From: Candidatus Obscuribacter sp.
GTDB lineage: Bacteria > Cyanobacteriota > Vampirovibrionia > Obscuribacterales > Obscuribacteraceae
Length of the DNA: 64,000 bases
Reading direction: 5' to 3'
NCBI GenBank assembly: GCA_021772095.1
Contig: JADYXR010000011.1
Coordinates: forward strand, 28,146-92,145
Made by a program: the position numbers and the translations under genes. The notes under the pieces are model-generated. The model saw only the letters and a list, made by a program, of their open reading frames with translations, was not told the origin of the DNA and did no database searches. This document shows positions 36,893 to 49,460 of the stretch, piece after piece (position 1 is the stretch's first letter; each line of letters starts with the position of its first letter).

Positions 36893-36910
36893 GTTTGTAT
36901 TGAAATTTGT

Positions 36911-40107
<3,197 letters not shown>

Positions 40108-40212
40108 AAATAATCCAACGCGATTAATAAATCCAACCTGGCTAAATAAATCCCACACGGCTCAATAAATCCAACGCTGCCTAATAAATCCAACGCGACT
40201 TAAATCATCCAG
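40108..40212. repeat. ~20-bp AATAAATCCAACGCGACT repeat, about six copies
   Basis: Six imperfect units of 18-21 bp, each built on AATAAATCCAACRCGRCT, fill the gap between the convergent TPR and MshEN genes. Each unit repeats a stop-codon-rich TAATAAAT. No hairpin is formed by single units. Probably slippage-derived spacer. Confidence 0.7.
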
Positions 40213-40217
40213 GCTGA

Positions 40218-41441
40218 TTATTCGTTAGTCTTTTTGCCAGGCAGCCAACCGATATTGACCAGCACCTGATCAAAGTCGCCGCCGCTCCAGAGCCAGATGT
40301 GCACCGCGAAGATCGCTTGCTCCAGAGTCAACGTACCTATATCAACTAACTCACGGCATCTCATTGCCGCTTTAATCTTGTCGTCGTCTACGCGTGTTTT
40401 CTGAGTCAAATACTCGGTCACCGACATTTGACTGGTGCTCACTTCCCGACAAATTGTCGCCAGTTCTGTCTCCGACACAAAGCCCAGCCCATGAACGGTT
40501 TCAAGCAGTTTTGCATCCAGGTTTGCCATGCCCGCCGTAGCCGGTTTCACTTTTCGTTTTGCAATTCGCGAGACGATGTCGTCGAAAGCCCCACCTTTTG
40601 AAGCGAACTCTTTTAATACGTCGACGGCTTTAAGCGGATCGATTTTTTGTTCACGGATCAGATCTTGTAGCTTGAGAGCGGCATCAATAGCCGATTCACT
40701 AATCAGTTTATGCTTAACCAAAATATGGCCGATTGGTTGCGCTTCCATCAATCCAGTTTCGACTGCCGAAAGCAGATCGAGTTCTGAAACCAATCCGGAA
40801 AGCACAAACATTTCGCCAAGACGCAAAACATGGTCGGGACGAATTTTGCGCAAGCCACCGAACTCTAGATAGTCTTCAATCGTGTCCCCGTGAAGCGAGG
40901 TAAGGCGCAGACTTCCGACGGCCTGGTCGCGGGCAATCTTCTTGTCGCGCAAAAGAGTTTGCGCTGTAAGCGCTGCGTAAGCCACAAATTCGGAGATCGC
41001 ACCTTGCAGCACCAGAACACGAGCAAGAGGAAGTCCTGATGAATGGCAGGCTGCAAGCCCGGCTTGAAGTTTTTCTTTTGTAACAGCATTGGCGTCAATC
41101 AGGAGTTTGCCCAAATTGTTGGTAAACTCATAATATTCGGATCTCCAGTTTTCTTCGTCGAGAGCCCGTTCTAGAGGCACTTTCTTCTGACGAACCGACG
41201 TCAAAGCATCAATGCCTTGCTGTTCCGGTAAGAGCTTATCGCGGATTAGAGCTTGCACTCGGAGCGCCGCAGACAGCTCTTCTTCAGAGACAAAACCGTT
41301 GACCGAAAGTATATGTCCGATAGGCAACGCCATTTGCCTGGCAATCGTAAGCGCATTGGTGAGGTCGTGCCGACTGATCAATTCGGACCGCACGAGCAAG
41401 TCGCCAATTAATGCCTGCTTTTCCTTCTTAGGAGTTTGCAC
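40218..41441 (-). CDS. MshEN/T2SSE-N repeat protein without ATPase domain
   Basis: 407 residues made of four tandem modules of about 75-90 residues. Each has two helical halves of the form hGxhLhxxGxhSexxhxxALxxQ, for example IGDLLVRSELISRHDLTNAL and GHILVKHKLISESAIDAALK. This is the pattern of the N-terminal domain of PilB/GspE/MshE ATPases, which in MshE binds cyclic di-GMP. No Walker motifs follow, so this is an orphan repeat protein, perhaps a nucleotide sensor or adaptor. Cytoplasmic. Confidence 0.78.
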   Translation of the reverse strand: MQTPKKEKQALIGDLLVRSELISRHDLTNALTIARQMALPIGHILSVNGFVSEEELSAALRVQALIRDKLLPEQQGIDALTSVRQKKVPLERALDEENWRSEYYEFTNNLGKLLIDANAVTKEKLQAGLAACHSSGLPLARVLVLQGAISEFVAYAALTAQTLLRDKKIARDQAVGSLRLTSLHGDTIEDYLEFGGLRKIRPDHVLRLGEMFVLSGLVSELDLLSAVETGLMEAQPIGHILVKHKLISESAIDAALKLQDLIREQKIDPLKAVDVLKEFASKGGAFDDIVSRIAKRKVKPATAGMANLDAKLLETVHGLGFVSETELATICREVSTSQMSVTEYLTQKTRVDDDKIKAAMRCRELVDIGTLTLEQAIFAVHIWLWSGGDFDQVLVNIGWLPGKKTNE

Positions 41442-41790
41442 AGCCGAAATCTCTCTGAAAATGGATATCTTGACAGGTTCGCAAAGTTACCAAAAATCAA
41501 GCGTAACATGTCTTTCATATCAATTCCAGAGGGAGAAACGATCCCAATTGCATACATCGATAGATAAGCGATCGGGATCGATCGAGATATTTTCGGACTC
41601 AAAAATAGTTCTATCAGACGAACTATATATGGTGACAAACCACCGGCGATACCAGTAAAATTATGGCGGGTAGTAGCTGGAAAAGGTGCATCTCATGGAC
41701 ATTCCGTGGATATGCCACCACTCGAAAAGGAAACTTCAGGCACCAATAGTGAAACCATAATGCTTGACACCAGGTTGAGCTTATAGTGTA
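41442..41790. other. 349-bp divergent intergenic region
   Basis: Between the MshEN-repeat gene (minus) and smc (plus). It contains a stretch rich in GATC/CGATC (near 41555-41590) and ends in the promoter-like sequence at 41764-41792. I see no gene. Confidence 0.5.
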
Positions 41791-41792
41791 AT
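41764..41792 (+). promoter_or_regulatory. sigma-70-type promoter of smc
   Basis: TTGACA (41764-41769), 17-bp spacer, TGTAAT (41787-41792). The match is good at both hexamers. Because the -10 overlaps the first in-frame ATG of smc (41791), transcription would begin near 41799 and translation must start further in. Confidence 0.6.
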
Positions 41793-44700
41793 GCCGCTGG
41801 GGATGCTGGAGCGTGAGACTCTTTTGCGAATCAAGGAAATCGAGTTAGACAACTTCAAATCGTTCGGAAAGTCGACGCTAGTTCCGCTACTAGACGGCTT
41901 CACCACGATTTCGGGACCCAACGGTTCGGGCAAGTCCAACATCATTGACAGCCTGCTTTTTGCTCTCGGTTTGTCATCGACAAGATCGATGAGAGCAGAA
42001 AGATTGCCTGATCTTCTAAATAATTTAAGTGGCCGAAAAGAAGCAAAAGTCCGGGTGAAATTCATCAGCCCGGATAACGAAGAGATTGAAGTCACCCGTC
42101 GCATCAGGGTTAAGGAAGACCTCACCTACACCAGTTCGTATCTGTTGAACGGTAAAGGATCTACCCTGACCGACATACACGATCGCCTGGGAAGACATAA
42201 CGTCAGTCCAACCGGATTCAACGTTATCATGCAAGGCGACGTCACCGGCATCGTCACGATGAGCGCCACCGAGCGCCGTAAGATCATTGACGAATTGGCT
42301 GGTGTGGCTGACTTCGACAGAAGAATCGATCAGGCTCAATCAGAACTAACTTCGGTGGCGGAGAAAATCGACCACCAGAGAATTGTGCTTACCGAAATCA
42401 TCGCGCGTTTGGAAATCCTTCGCACCGATCGAGATCAAGCACTCAAATATCTGGATTTGAAAACGAAGAAAGAAACGATCGAACGCGATCTGATCTTCGT
42501 CAGAGCTCTGGAACTGGAAGAGCGCGCCAAAAATGAGCTCGCCGAAATCGAGCGTCTGGAAGGAAAAGAATCAGAACTGGCAAACCGTTTGCACCAAACG
42601 GAAGTCAATCTTCTTTCTCTGCGTTCCGAAATGGGACGCATCGACGAAGAGATCAAAGACAAAGGTGGCAACGAACAACTTCTTCTCAGGCAAGAACTCG
42701 AGACCAAACGCGGCGAATTGACTCGGGAAGAAAACAAACTCTCCAACTTGCAGGGCGCGATTGGCGAGAAAGAAAAGACGTTGAAGAACCTCAACGAGCA
42801 AGTCAAAACGATTGAGAAACACCTCAGCAAATTATCGAAGCAAAAAAAGCAGCATATAGAAGATAAGAAAAACGTCGAACTGGTTCTCATGGAACGCCAG
42901 GGCGCGTACAGCGCTGTAATGGCTGAGATCGAGGTCTATCGCCAGGAGAAGGATAAATCCAGCGAGAAAGTTTCGACCATCCACACCGATCTGCAACAGT
43001 TGAGAGAACAAAACCACCAGCTCTCAATTAAGAAAACCGAGTTGGAAACGCGACGTCGCGGTTTGGAAAAAGAACTCGAAGGATTGAGACAACAAGCGAC
43101 GGAACGGATCACCAGATCAGCCAGTCTCAAAAACGCAATGGGTTTCATTCATAAGAAACACTTAGATCAAGATGCGCTTGTGCTCGGTATCGACAGATCT
43201 ATAGAACAGCTCGAAGCCGAATTGGATTCCACTCAAGAAGAGATCGAATCGAAGACTCATGGTCTTCAAACAGTTCAAAAACGAATCATGGAATTGGAAA
43301 CACAAAAAGAAGTCGCTGGAGAGAGCGGTTACGGCCGCGCCGTTGAAGCGATTCTTGGTGCCAATATTCGTGGTGTCCACGGCACGATCGGACAACTTGG
43401 TTCTGTTGACGAAGAGTATCAGACCGCGCTGGAAACCTGCATCGGCGGTCGTTTATCCCACATCGTCGTCGATGACGATCAAGTCGCTCAAGACTGCATC
43501 AATTATTTGCGCAACAACAATGCTGGTCGTGCAACGTTTATTCCTTTGAATAAAATTCAAACGCAACCACCAGGTCTTTTGCCATCGCGTCCGGGCGTAG
43601 TTGATTTTGCCTACAACCTGGTTGATTTCGATCAGCGCTTCACCAAAGCGTTTCAATATGCCTGCGGAAGCACTGTAGTTGTCGATGGCATCGACAATGC
43701 CCGCAAGATGATCACGCAAGCCAGAATGGCTACGCTGACTGGTGAGTTGTTCGAAAAAGCCGGCAGTATGACTGGCGGTAAAGAAAAATCTAGACTGCAT
43801 TTCTCCAACAAAGGCGAAACGGATCTTGGCGTTCTTAAGCAGACAGCCAAGAATCTTGTCGATCAAGTGAAGTGGTTGAAGGACTCCGTCAAAGACCTCA
43901 CTCAGCAGCTCTCCGACGAACGCAAGAAGCAAACCGAAGCGCGCGGCGAACTGGTAAAGCGAAAAGCTGAGATCGATAATCAACGACAACAGTCAGACGA
44001 TCTTGATGCTTCTATTGAAGCGATCAAACCGCAATTGCGCAGCAAAGGCGATGAGATTGACGAGATCGATACTGAGATGGTCACTCTTGAAGAATCAAGC
44101 AAAGAGATGGGGAGCCGTATCGCCACCATGGAGCAGTCGCTCGATGGAATCAGAGATAAGGGCAAACAAACTCAGATCGAAAAACTGATCACTGAATCGG
44201 AAGAGTGTCGTTCCGATTTGGCCGCCGTAGAAGCCGAGTATCAAGAATTTCAAAAACTGATCGATCGGATCGAAACCGAAGAAACCGTCGAGAACAATAA
44301 CCTCGAAGGACTTGTTAAACAGCTGGAAAGCGTTGCCCAAGAAATTACTGATGTCAGCGTTCAAAAACCAATCTACGAAGAAAACATCGCAGCTCTTAAT
44401 CTCCACATCGCCGATATGGAACTTAAGGTCAGCAAAATTTCTGATGAATTGGAATCATTGCGCGCCAAGAAAGACAAGATTCACGATGATGTCACCGCCG
44501 AAGAAGTAGCGAAAACCAAGCTCGACCAGGAAGTTATTCGCATCATCGAACAACGCAAACAGCATCAAATGGCTCACTTCGATGTGACCAGAGAACTTGC
44601 TTCAGTGAAGCAAGAGATTGCCACCATTTTGGAAACCAATCCGAATTACGAACCTCCAAACAGTAAAACTGTTGAAGAGTTGAAACGTGAATGCGATCGT

Positions 44701-45351
44701 TTGGAAAAACGTATGCGTGCTCTAGAGCCAGTCAACATGAAGGCTCTGGAAGATTACAATACTACCGAACAACGTCAAAATGAGCTGGATGAAAACCTCG
44801 CCACGCTCGAATCAGAAAAACTTGAAATCAATCAACGTATTGATGGATATGGCGAGTTGAAGAAGAAAACGTTTATGGAAGCGTTTGATGCTATCAACCA
44901 AAACTTCCAGGACATCTTTGCCGAGCTCAGCCACGGACATGGCAAGCTTGAATTAGAGTTTCCGGATGCACCATTCAATGGTGGTCTTGTGATTAGAGCG
45001 CAACCAAGAGACAAGAAGATGCAACGCATCGAAGCCTTGTCTGGTGGCGAGAAATCACTGACGGCTCTGTCATTCGTATTTGCCTTCCAGCGCTACGCAC
45101 CAGCTCCGTTCTACGCATTCGACGAAGTCGACATGATGCTTGACGGTGCCAACGCAGAGCGACTGGCACAGATGGTGAAGAGACAATCAGCCACCGCGCA
45201 GTTTGTCGTAGTCAGTCTGCGTCGCCCGATGATTGAAAACTCCGACCATGCCATCGGCGTTTCGCTAAGAGCCGATGGATACTCGCGTGTAGTCGGCATT
45301 CAAGAAATCAAAATTCCTGAAATGCCTCAAGCACATGCCGTAGGAGCGTAG
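41791..45351 (+). CDS. smc: chromosome segregation protein SMC
   Basis: 1186-residue condensin ATPase. Walker A GPNGSGKSN (42-50), two long coiled coils, a hinge near 515-680 (GESGYGRAVEAILGANIRGV, then MTGGKEKSR), the C-terminal signature LSGGEKSLTALS and Walker B FYAFDEVDMMLDG. The longest frame is given. The promoter at 41764-41792 suggests the real start is the ATG at 41803 or the TTG at 41824 (MRIKEIELDNFKSFG), which fits the usual SMC N terminus best. scpA follows after 4 bp and scpB after that, giving the whole SMC-ScpAB complex in one operon. Confidence 0.97.
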   Translation: MPLGMLERETLLRIKEIELDNFKSFGKSTLVPLLDGFTTISGPNGSGKSNIIDSLLFALGLSSTRSMRAERLPDLLNNLSGRKEAKVRVKFISPDNEEIEVTRRIRVKEDLTYTSSYLLNGKGSTLTDIHDRLGRHNVSPTGFNVIMQGDVTGIVTMSATERRKIIDELAGVADFDRRIDQAQSELTSVAEKIDHQRIVLTEIIARLEILRTDRDQALKYLDLKTKKETIERDLIFVRALELEERAKNELAEIERLEGKESELANRLHQTEVNLLSLRSEMGRIDEEIKDKGGNEQLLLRQELETKRGELTREENKLSNLQGAIGEKEKTLKNLNEQVKTIEKHLSKLSKQKKQHIEDKKNVELVLMERQGAYSAVMAEIEVYRQEKDKSSEKVSTIHTDLQQLREQNHQLSIKKTELETRRRGLEKELEGLRQQATERITRSASLKNAMGFIHKKHLDQDALVLGIDRSIEQLEAELDSTQEEIESKTHGLQTVQKRIMELETQKEVAGESGYGRAVEAILGANIRGVHGTIGQLGSVDEEYQTALETCIGGRLSHIVVDDDQVAQDCINYLRNNNAGRATFIPLNKIQTQPPGLLPSRPGVVDFAYNLVDFDQRFTKAFQYACGSTVVVDGIDNARKMITQARMATLTGELFEKAGSMTGGKEKSRLHFSNKGETDLGVLKQTAKNLVDQVKWLKDSVKDLTQQLSDERKKQTEARGELVKRKAEIDNQRQQSDDLDASIEAIKPQLRSKGDEIDEIDTEMVTLEESSKEMGSRIATMEQSLDGIRDKGKQTQIEKLITESEECRSDLAAVEAEYQEFQKLIDRIETEETVENNNLEGLVKQLESVAQEITDVSVQKPIYEENIAALNLHIADMELKVSKISDELESLRAKKDKIHDDVTAEEVAKTKLDQEVIRIIEQRKQHQMAHFDVTRELASVKQEIATILETNPNYEPPNSKTVEELKRECDRLEKRMRALEPVNMKALEDYNTTEQRQNELDENLATLESEKLEINQRIDGYGELKKKTFMEAFDAINQNFQDIFAELSHGHGKLELEFPDAPFNGGLVIRAQPRDKKMQRIEALSGGEKSLTALSFVFAFQRYAPAPFYAFDEVDMMLDGANAERLAQMVKRQSATAQFVVVSLRRPMIENSDHAIGVSLRADGYSRVVGIQEIKIPEMPQAHAVGA

Positions 45352-45355
45352 TCCT

Positions 45356-46921
45356 ATGGATAACATTTCAGACCCTTCCATAACTACAAACATGACCGAC
45401 GCTGGATTGGCGATACCGGCCGCGGTGACCGATCCTCAGCCACTAAAGCCGGTGCCTGAGGTTTCGCGTAGAGAAGCGGTTGAAGCAATCGATGCGGAAA
45501 TGGAAGCGATGGAAGCGGCAGTTAGCGCTGCGGTGGAAGCGGCTCTCGATACGGCTTTAGATTCGGCGCTCGAAGACGCGTCGACTGCGGCTGTTGAGGC
45601 GAAGTCGACAGAAATTGAAACTTCGTCCATCGAATCAGTGGAAGCCATAGCTGCTGAAACTGCATTGAAGGATGTGGCTGAAAACGATTCTATAGAAACT
45701 TCCACTGTTGAAACGGCGCCGAACGCTGTAGCTGAAACTTCCACTGTTGAAACGGCAACGAACGCTCTAGCAGAAACTTCTGCAATTGAAACTTCCGTTA
45801 TTGAAACCGCATCGAAGACTGAGGTTGAGACTTCATCTGTTGAGACCGTTTCGAATGCAGTTGAAACTGCACCCGAAGCCGCCGTTCTAGACGCACTGAG
45901 AGAAGCGGTTGGGTCAGTGAGTACGACCAGCGAAACCGTTTCATCAAACCCGACACTAGAGGCGAACCTTGCCGCCGTGGTTCACCAGGCACTCAACGGC
46001 ACGACCGACAATCCACTTTTGGATGTTCCTTTTATAACGCATGAAGAGGTTTTGTTTAAAACAGACGAACCTTCGGCCGCCGAATTGGCTCAAGCTGCCG
46101 ATTACGATCGCATCACCATGGCAGTTGATGCGCAGCAGCTTTTGAATGTTGCCAACGGGCAAGAAGTCGCGGCTTCAGACGGTATTGAAATTCTGGTTCG
46201 ACTTGCGCAAAGGGGTGAAATCGATCCGAAAAACGTCGACATCATTGACGTAACCGACAAATTCTTGAAATTGATTGCCGCGGCACCAAAAGAGAACTTG
46301 CGTCAAAGTGGCAAGATTCTTTTCCATGCTTGCGTGCTTCTTCGCATGAAAGCCGAAGCGTTGTTGAACTTCACCGCCGAAGATCCAGTCGGAGACGACT
46401 TCATCGACTTCGAGGATGAAGATGGTGGCGGCTACGATTCCAATCAGCCTCGACAGATCACTTTAAAAGATCTGGAAAGAGCGATCGTGAGACGGTCTCA
46501 AAAGCGACAAGTTCGCAAACGCCAGGTAACTCTGGAAGAACTGATCGAAGCTCTGCGAGAAGCAGAACGCATTGAAAAATCTAGAGCCGATCGTAAGCCA
46601 CCTCGGGCGGTGATTGAGCTAGCCGGTCAACATGATGTCGATTGTGTAGACGATCTTCTGGATCTGGCTCACGATGAGGATGTTGAATCGACAATCGTTC
46701 AAGTCGAAATTTTGCTTGCCAGAATCTTAAAATTGGGCGAACGAATCGACTTGATGCGAATGGTCTCCTTAATGGACGAACACAAAGACTGGGTTGATGG
46801 GTTCCTCGCGTCGCTATTTCTTTCAAATGCCGGTAAGATAGATTTATACCAGGAAGAGTTTTATGGTCCATTGTTCATTGGCCTAGGAACCTCGCCGGTA
46901 CCGGATACGGTGGTAACGTAA
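45356..46921 (+). CDS. scpA: segregation and condensation protein A with long acidic N-terminal extension
   Basis: Kleisin that bridges the SMC heads. The family domain occupies about residues 260-521 (GIEILVRLAQRGEIDPKNVD, then RKRQVTLEELIEALREAERI, and a C-terminal winged helix with LLARILKLGERIDLM). The first 240 residues are foreign to the family: Ala/Glu/Thr/Ser-rich, acidic, with ETSTVETA-type repeats. A GGAG ribosome site lies inside the end of smc. Its stop overlaps the scpB start (TAATG). Length is about twice the norm. Confidence 0.92.
   Translation: MDNISDPSITTNMTDAGLAIPAAVTDPQPLKPVPEVSRREAVEAIDAEMEAMEAAVSAAVEAALDTALDSALEDASTAAVEAKSTEIETSSIESVEAIAAETALKDVAENDSIETSTVETAPNAVAETSTVETATNALAETSAIETSVIETASKTEVETSSVETVSNAVETAPEAAVLDALREAVGSVSTTSETVSSNPTLEANLAAVVHQALNGTTDNPLLDVPFITHEEVLFKTDEPSAAELAQAADYDRITMAVDAQQLLNVANGQEVAASDGIEILVRLAQRGEIDPKNVDIIDVTDKFLKLIAAAPKENLRQSGKILFHACVLLRMKAEALLNFTAEDPVGDDFIDFEDEDGGGYDSNQPRQITLKDLERAIVRRSQKRQVRKRQVTLEELIEALREAERIEKSRADRKPPRAVIELAGQHDVDCVDDLLDLAHDEDVESTIVQVEILLARILKLGERIDLMRMVSLMDEHKDWVDGFLASLFLSNAGKIDLYQEEFYGPLFIGLGTSPVPDTVVT
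45695..45772 (+). repeat. 39-bp in-frame tandem repeat in scpA
   Basis: Units 45695-45733 and 45734-45772 begin GAAACTTCCACTGTTGAAAC and encode ETSTVETAxNAxA. Two or three degenerate units follow. The length is a multiple of three, so copy-number change keeps the frame. Confidence 0.75.
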
Positions 46922-47667
46922 TGGCAAACGATCTATTAAAAGCACAAATCGAAGCAGCGCTTTTCCTTTCGGACAAACCGATGAAAGCTGCCAACGTGGC
47001 GCGCATAGTCAATGCCGACGTCGACGTCGTAAGGCAATTGATCATTGAATTGATTCACGATTACGAGGCCAGAAATGGCGGCCTTGAAGTTAGTGATGAC
47101 GACGGATATATCATTCAGGTCAAGGATGAATATACAAATCTCGTCGACGAGTTTGTTCCGATCGACATGCCGACTGCATTGATTCGCACGCTGTCTGCGA
47201 TCGCAATCAAGCAACCGGTGATGCAATCGGAAGTTATCAAAATTCGCGGAGCAGGCGCTTACGATCATATTAAAGAGTTGGTCGAGCGCGAACTGATCAA
47301 TAAGCGCGAGGAGGGCCGCTCACCGATCCTCACGACCACTAAAAAGTTTCAGGAATATTTCCGTCTATCTAAAGACGGCAAGCACTTTCGTACAGAGCTC
47401 TCAGGCGAAGACGGAGTAGCGAAAGACCTGCCATTCGATGATGCGTCGCTGGAAGGCGATGACCTGGTCTTCGCCACTGCAGAGGCTGCAGCCGTCAACT
47501 CAGCAGCGGTCTTCGATGCGTCGCCGGATCCAGATTCGCCGTCAATCGGCATGCCAGCATCAGAACAGGTGAATGAAAGCAAAGCCACCACCGGTGAAGC
47601 CAAGCAAGATTCATCCGGCGCATTTATAGATTCAAGCAGCACCAGTGAGACTACCACCCTGCAGTAG
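46921..47667 (+). CDS. scpB: segregation and condensation protein B
   Basis: 248 residues. Two winged-helix domains occupy 1-160: KAQIEAALFLSDKPMKAANV, then LIRTLSAIAIKQPVMQSEVI, then VERELINKREEGRSP. The last 85 residues are acidic, Ser/Ala-rich and disordered. The start overlaps the scpA stop (TAATG), which gives the usual translational coupling. Confidence 0.94.
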   Translation: MANDLLKAQIEAALFLSDKPMKAANVARIVNADVDVVRQLIIELIHDYEARNGGLEVSDDDGYIIQVKDEYTNLVDEFVPIDMPTALIRTLSAIAIKQPVMQSEVIKIRGAGAYDHIKELVERELINKREEGRSPILTTTKKFQEYFRLSKDGKHFRTELSGEDGVAKDLPFDDASLEGDDLVFATAEAAAVNSAAVFDASPDPDSPSIGMPASEQVNESKATTGEAKQDSSGAFIDSSSTSETTTLQ

Positions 47668-47675
47668 GGGTTTGT

Positions 47676-48425
47676 TTGAACACTCCATCTACTAATCCCC
47701 GCCTGGCAGTTGTAATCGCCGCTGGTGGCATAGGCAGCCGTTTTGCGTCAGGGTCTGATGCAAAACATAAGCAATGCTTTGAACTAAAAGGTATATCTCT
47801 ATATATGTGGTGTCTTCGTTCGTTCTTACAAAACAAACGAATTGCCGAAATCATCGTTGTCGCGCACCAGGATATTCAAAATCAGATCAACAGCGAACTC
47901 GTAGCCCAACTGCCCGAGGAAGCCCTTCAAAAAGTGAGGGTGGTACCAGGAGGCAAAACTCGTCAGGAGTCCGTCTTCCGCGGGCTTAGAGAGCTAGCCG
48001 GCAACAAAGTTTCAGCCGACTACGTACTAGTTCACGATGCCGCCAGACCATTCATCAAACAATCTCTCATCGACGCCACCATCGACTCAGTCATCAAATA
48101 CGGTGCCTGTACGGTTGCAGTACCCGTATCTGACACCATAAAGAGAGTAGAGCAAGATACGGTGAAAGAAACGCTGGATCGTTCAAACCTATATGCGGTT
48201 CACACCCCTCAGGCTGGGCGTTTAGACTGGTTGCTGAAAGCTCACGAGGACGCAGCGGAAAAAAACGTTGCCGCCACAGATGATGCCTTCATACTTGAGC
48301 GCTGCGGTCACGAAGTCAAGATCGTTGAAGGCGATAAATACAACATCAAAGTTACCGTTGCCGATGACTTGCAGATTTGCGCGGCTCTTTCAGATATGTT
48401 CCTTAGTCAGATAATGGATGTCTAG
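47676..48425 (+). CDS. ispD: 2-C-methyl-D-erythritol 4-phosphate cytidylyltransferase
   Basis: Third step of the MEP isoprenoid pathway: CTP plus MEP gives CDP-ME. 249 residues with VVIAAGGIGSRFASGSDAKH (nucleotide loop, slightly expanded compared with GxGxRMxxxxPKQ), VLVHDAARPFI, and AATDDAFILERCGHEVKIVE. TTG start with a GGGG ribosome site 5 nt upstream. It follows scpB by 8 bp. Confidence 0.94.
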   Translation: MNTPSTNPRLAVVIAAGGIGSRFASGSDAKHKQCFELKGISLYMWCLRSFLQNKRIAEIIVVAHQDIQNQINSELVAQLPEEALQKVRVVPGGKTRQESVFRGLRELAGNKVSADYVLVHDAARPFIKQSLIDATIDSVIKYGACTVAVPVSDTIKRVEQDTVKETLDRSNLYAVHTPQAGRLDWLLKAHEDAAEKNVAATDDAFILERCGHEVKIVEGDKYNIKVTVADDLQICAALSDMFLSQIMDV

Positions 48426-48677
48426 CGGGCTACGCTATGTTAATTTCACGGGAAATTCGTAAAGACTAAAGTCTCGGAAGTCACCATCTACGGTGTGCGG
48501 ACACCTTAAGGAATATCTTAGACATCTGTTGCAGTACTTGCACAATGCTCCGAATTGTCTAGAATTGGATTATTGCCGTGCACCATCAGGAATGGCACCT
48601 TCAAAAAAATATTATTGTGAGTCGAGCGGTCGCGTATACGATTGTCGCTATACGCTTGTGGATTGGCAGGGGCAAAC

Positions 48678-49205
48678 ATGAGTGACGAATATAAAAATTT
48701 AACTGATAAGCCGGGTCTCGCTACCAGAGCAAAATCCGTGCAGCCAGTGGTCGATTTGTTTCCAGCGCTTGCTGATCGGAGAATGATGCAAATGTCTATG
48801 CGTAATCAAACTCCCTCACGGCACGGGACACAAATTTCCGTTTTCACACCAGTTTCTTTCGAAGAAGCAGTCGATATTGTGGAGTGTTTGCGCGGACGCG
48901 CTGCCACCACTATCTCGCTGGAGAACATGAAGAAGATTGACGCAAGCAGACTGGTCGACTTTGTCGCTGGTGCATCTGCGGCTCTGGATGGCGATTTCCA
49001 CAAGCTGAGCGAACAAGTTTATTTGTTCTGCCCAAGCAACGTAAAAATCACAGCCGACAAAGGACCTGAGTTCTCCACCGCCGGTGACACTCGCGCGAGT
49101 GATACCACTGGCGAATTCGGCGCACTCGACTTCCTCTATCCGGGTGGTTCGTTGCTGGATTCAAAATCGACCTCCTCGGTTTGGACTCAAAGACCAACAC
49201 ATTAA
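48678..49205 (+). CDS. sepF: cell division protein SepF
   Basis: FtsZ-ring tether or assembly factor in Gram-positives and Cyanobacteria. The core domain (about 45-125) reads TPVSFEEAVDIVECLRGRAA, then ISLENMKKIDASRLVDFVAG, and VYLFCPSNVKIT. The N-terminal amphipathic anchor is not obvious. The C terminus is disordered. The ATG at 48678 (MSDEYKN) with AGGGG 6 nt upstream is preferred over a further-upstream start at 48642. Followed by a strong intrinsic terminator. Confidence 0.93.
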   Translation: MSDEYKNLTDKPGLATRAKSVQPVVDLFPALADRRMMQMSMRNQTPSRHGTQISVFTPVSFEEAVDIVECLRGRAATTISLENMKKIDASRLVDFVAGASAALDGDFHKLSEQVYLFCPSNVKITADKGPEFSTAGDTRASDTTGEFGALDFLYPGGSLLDSKSTSSVWTQRPTH

Positions 49206-49367
49206 TCAACTCTAAGTTCACGACATACGGCACTTCGCGACTAAGGCACTTCAAGTTTTTTAACGGCAAGGTCATTTAGCCGCTGGTATTATGTAATTAC
49301 TGAATGGCGCTGGCGGTACACCCGCTGGAGCCTAATTTCCTCCTTAACTAGTCCACCACAACTAAAC

Positions 49368-49404
49368 CTTCCTCCTTGCCACATGTAAGGAGGAAGTTTT
49401 TTTT
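49368..49404 (+). terminator. intrinsic terminator after sepF
   Basis: CTTCCTCCTT (49368-49377) pairs with AAGGAGGAAG (49387-49396), followed by eight T (49397-49404). A shorter copy of the same arm (TTTCCTCCTTA) lies about 40 bp upstream. Confidence 0.88.
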
Positions 49405-49460
49405 GAGCGCGTCGGTACAATAAGACTATTTGCCATGCCAAGGGCAACTTAGCTGACTGA

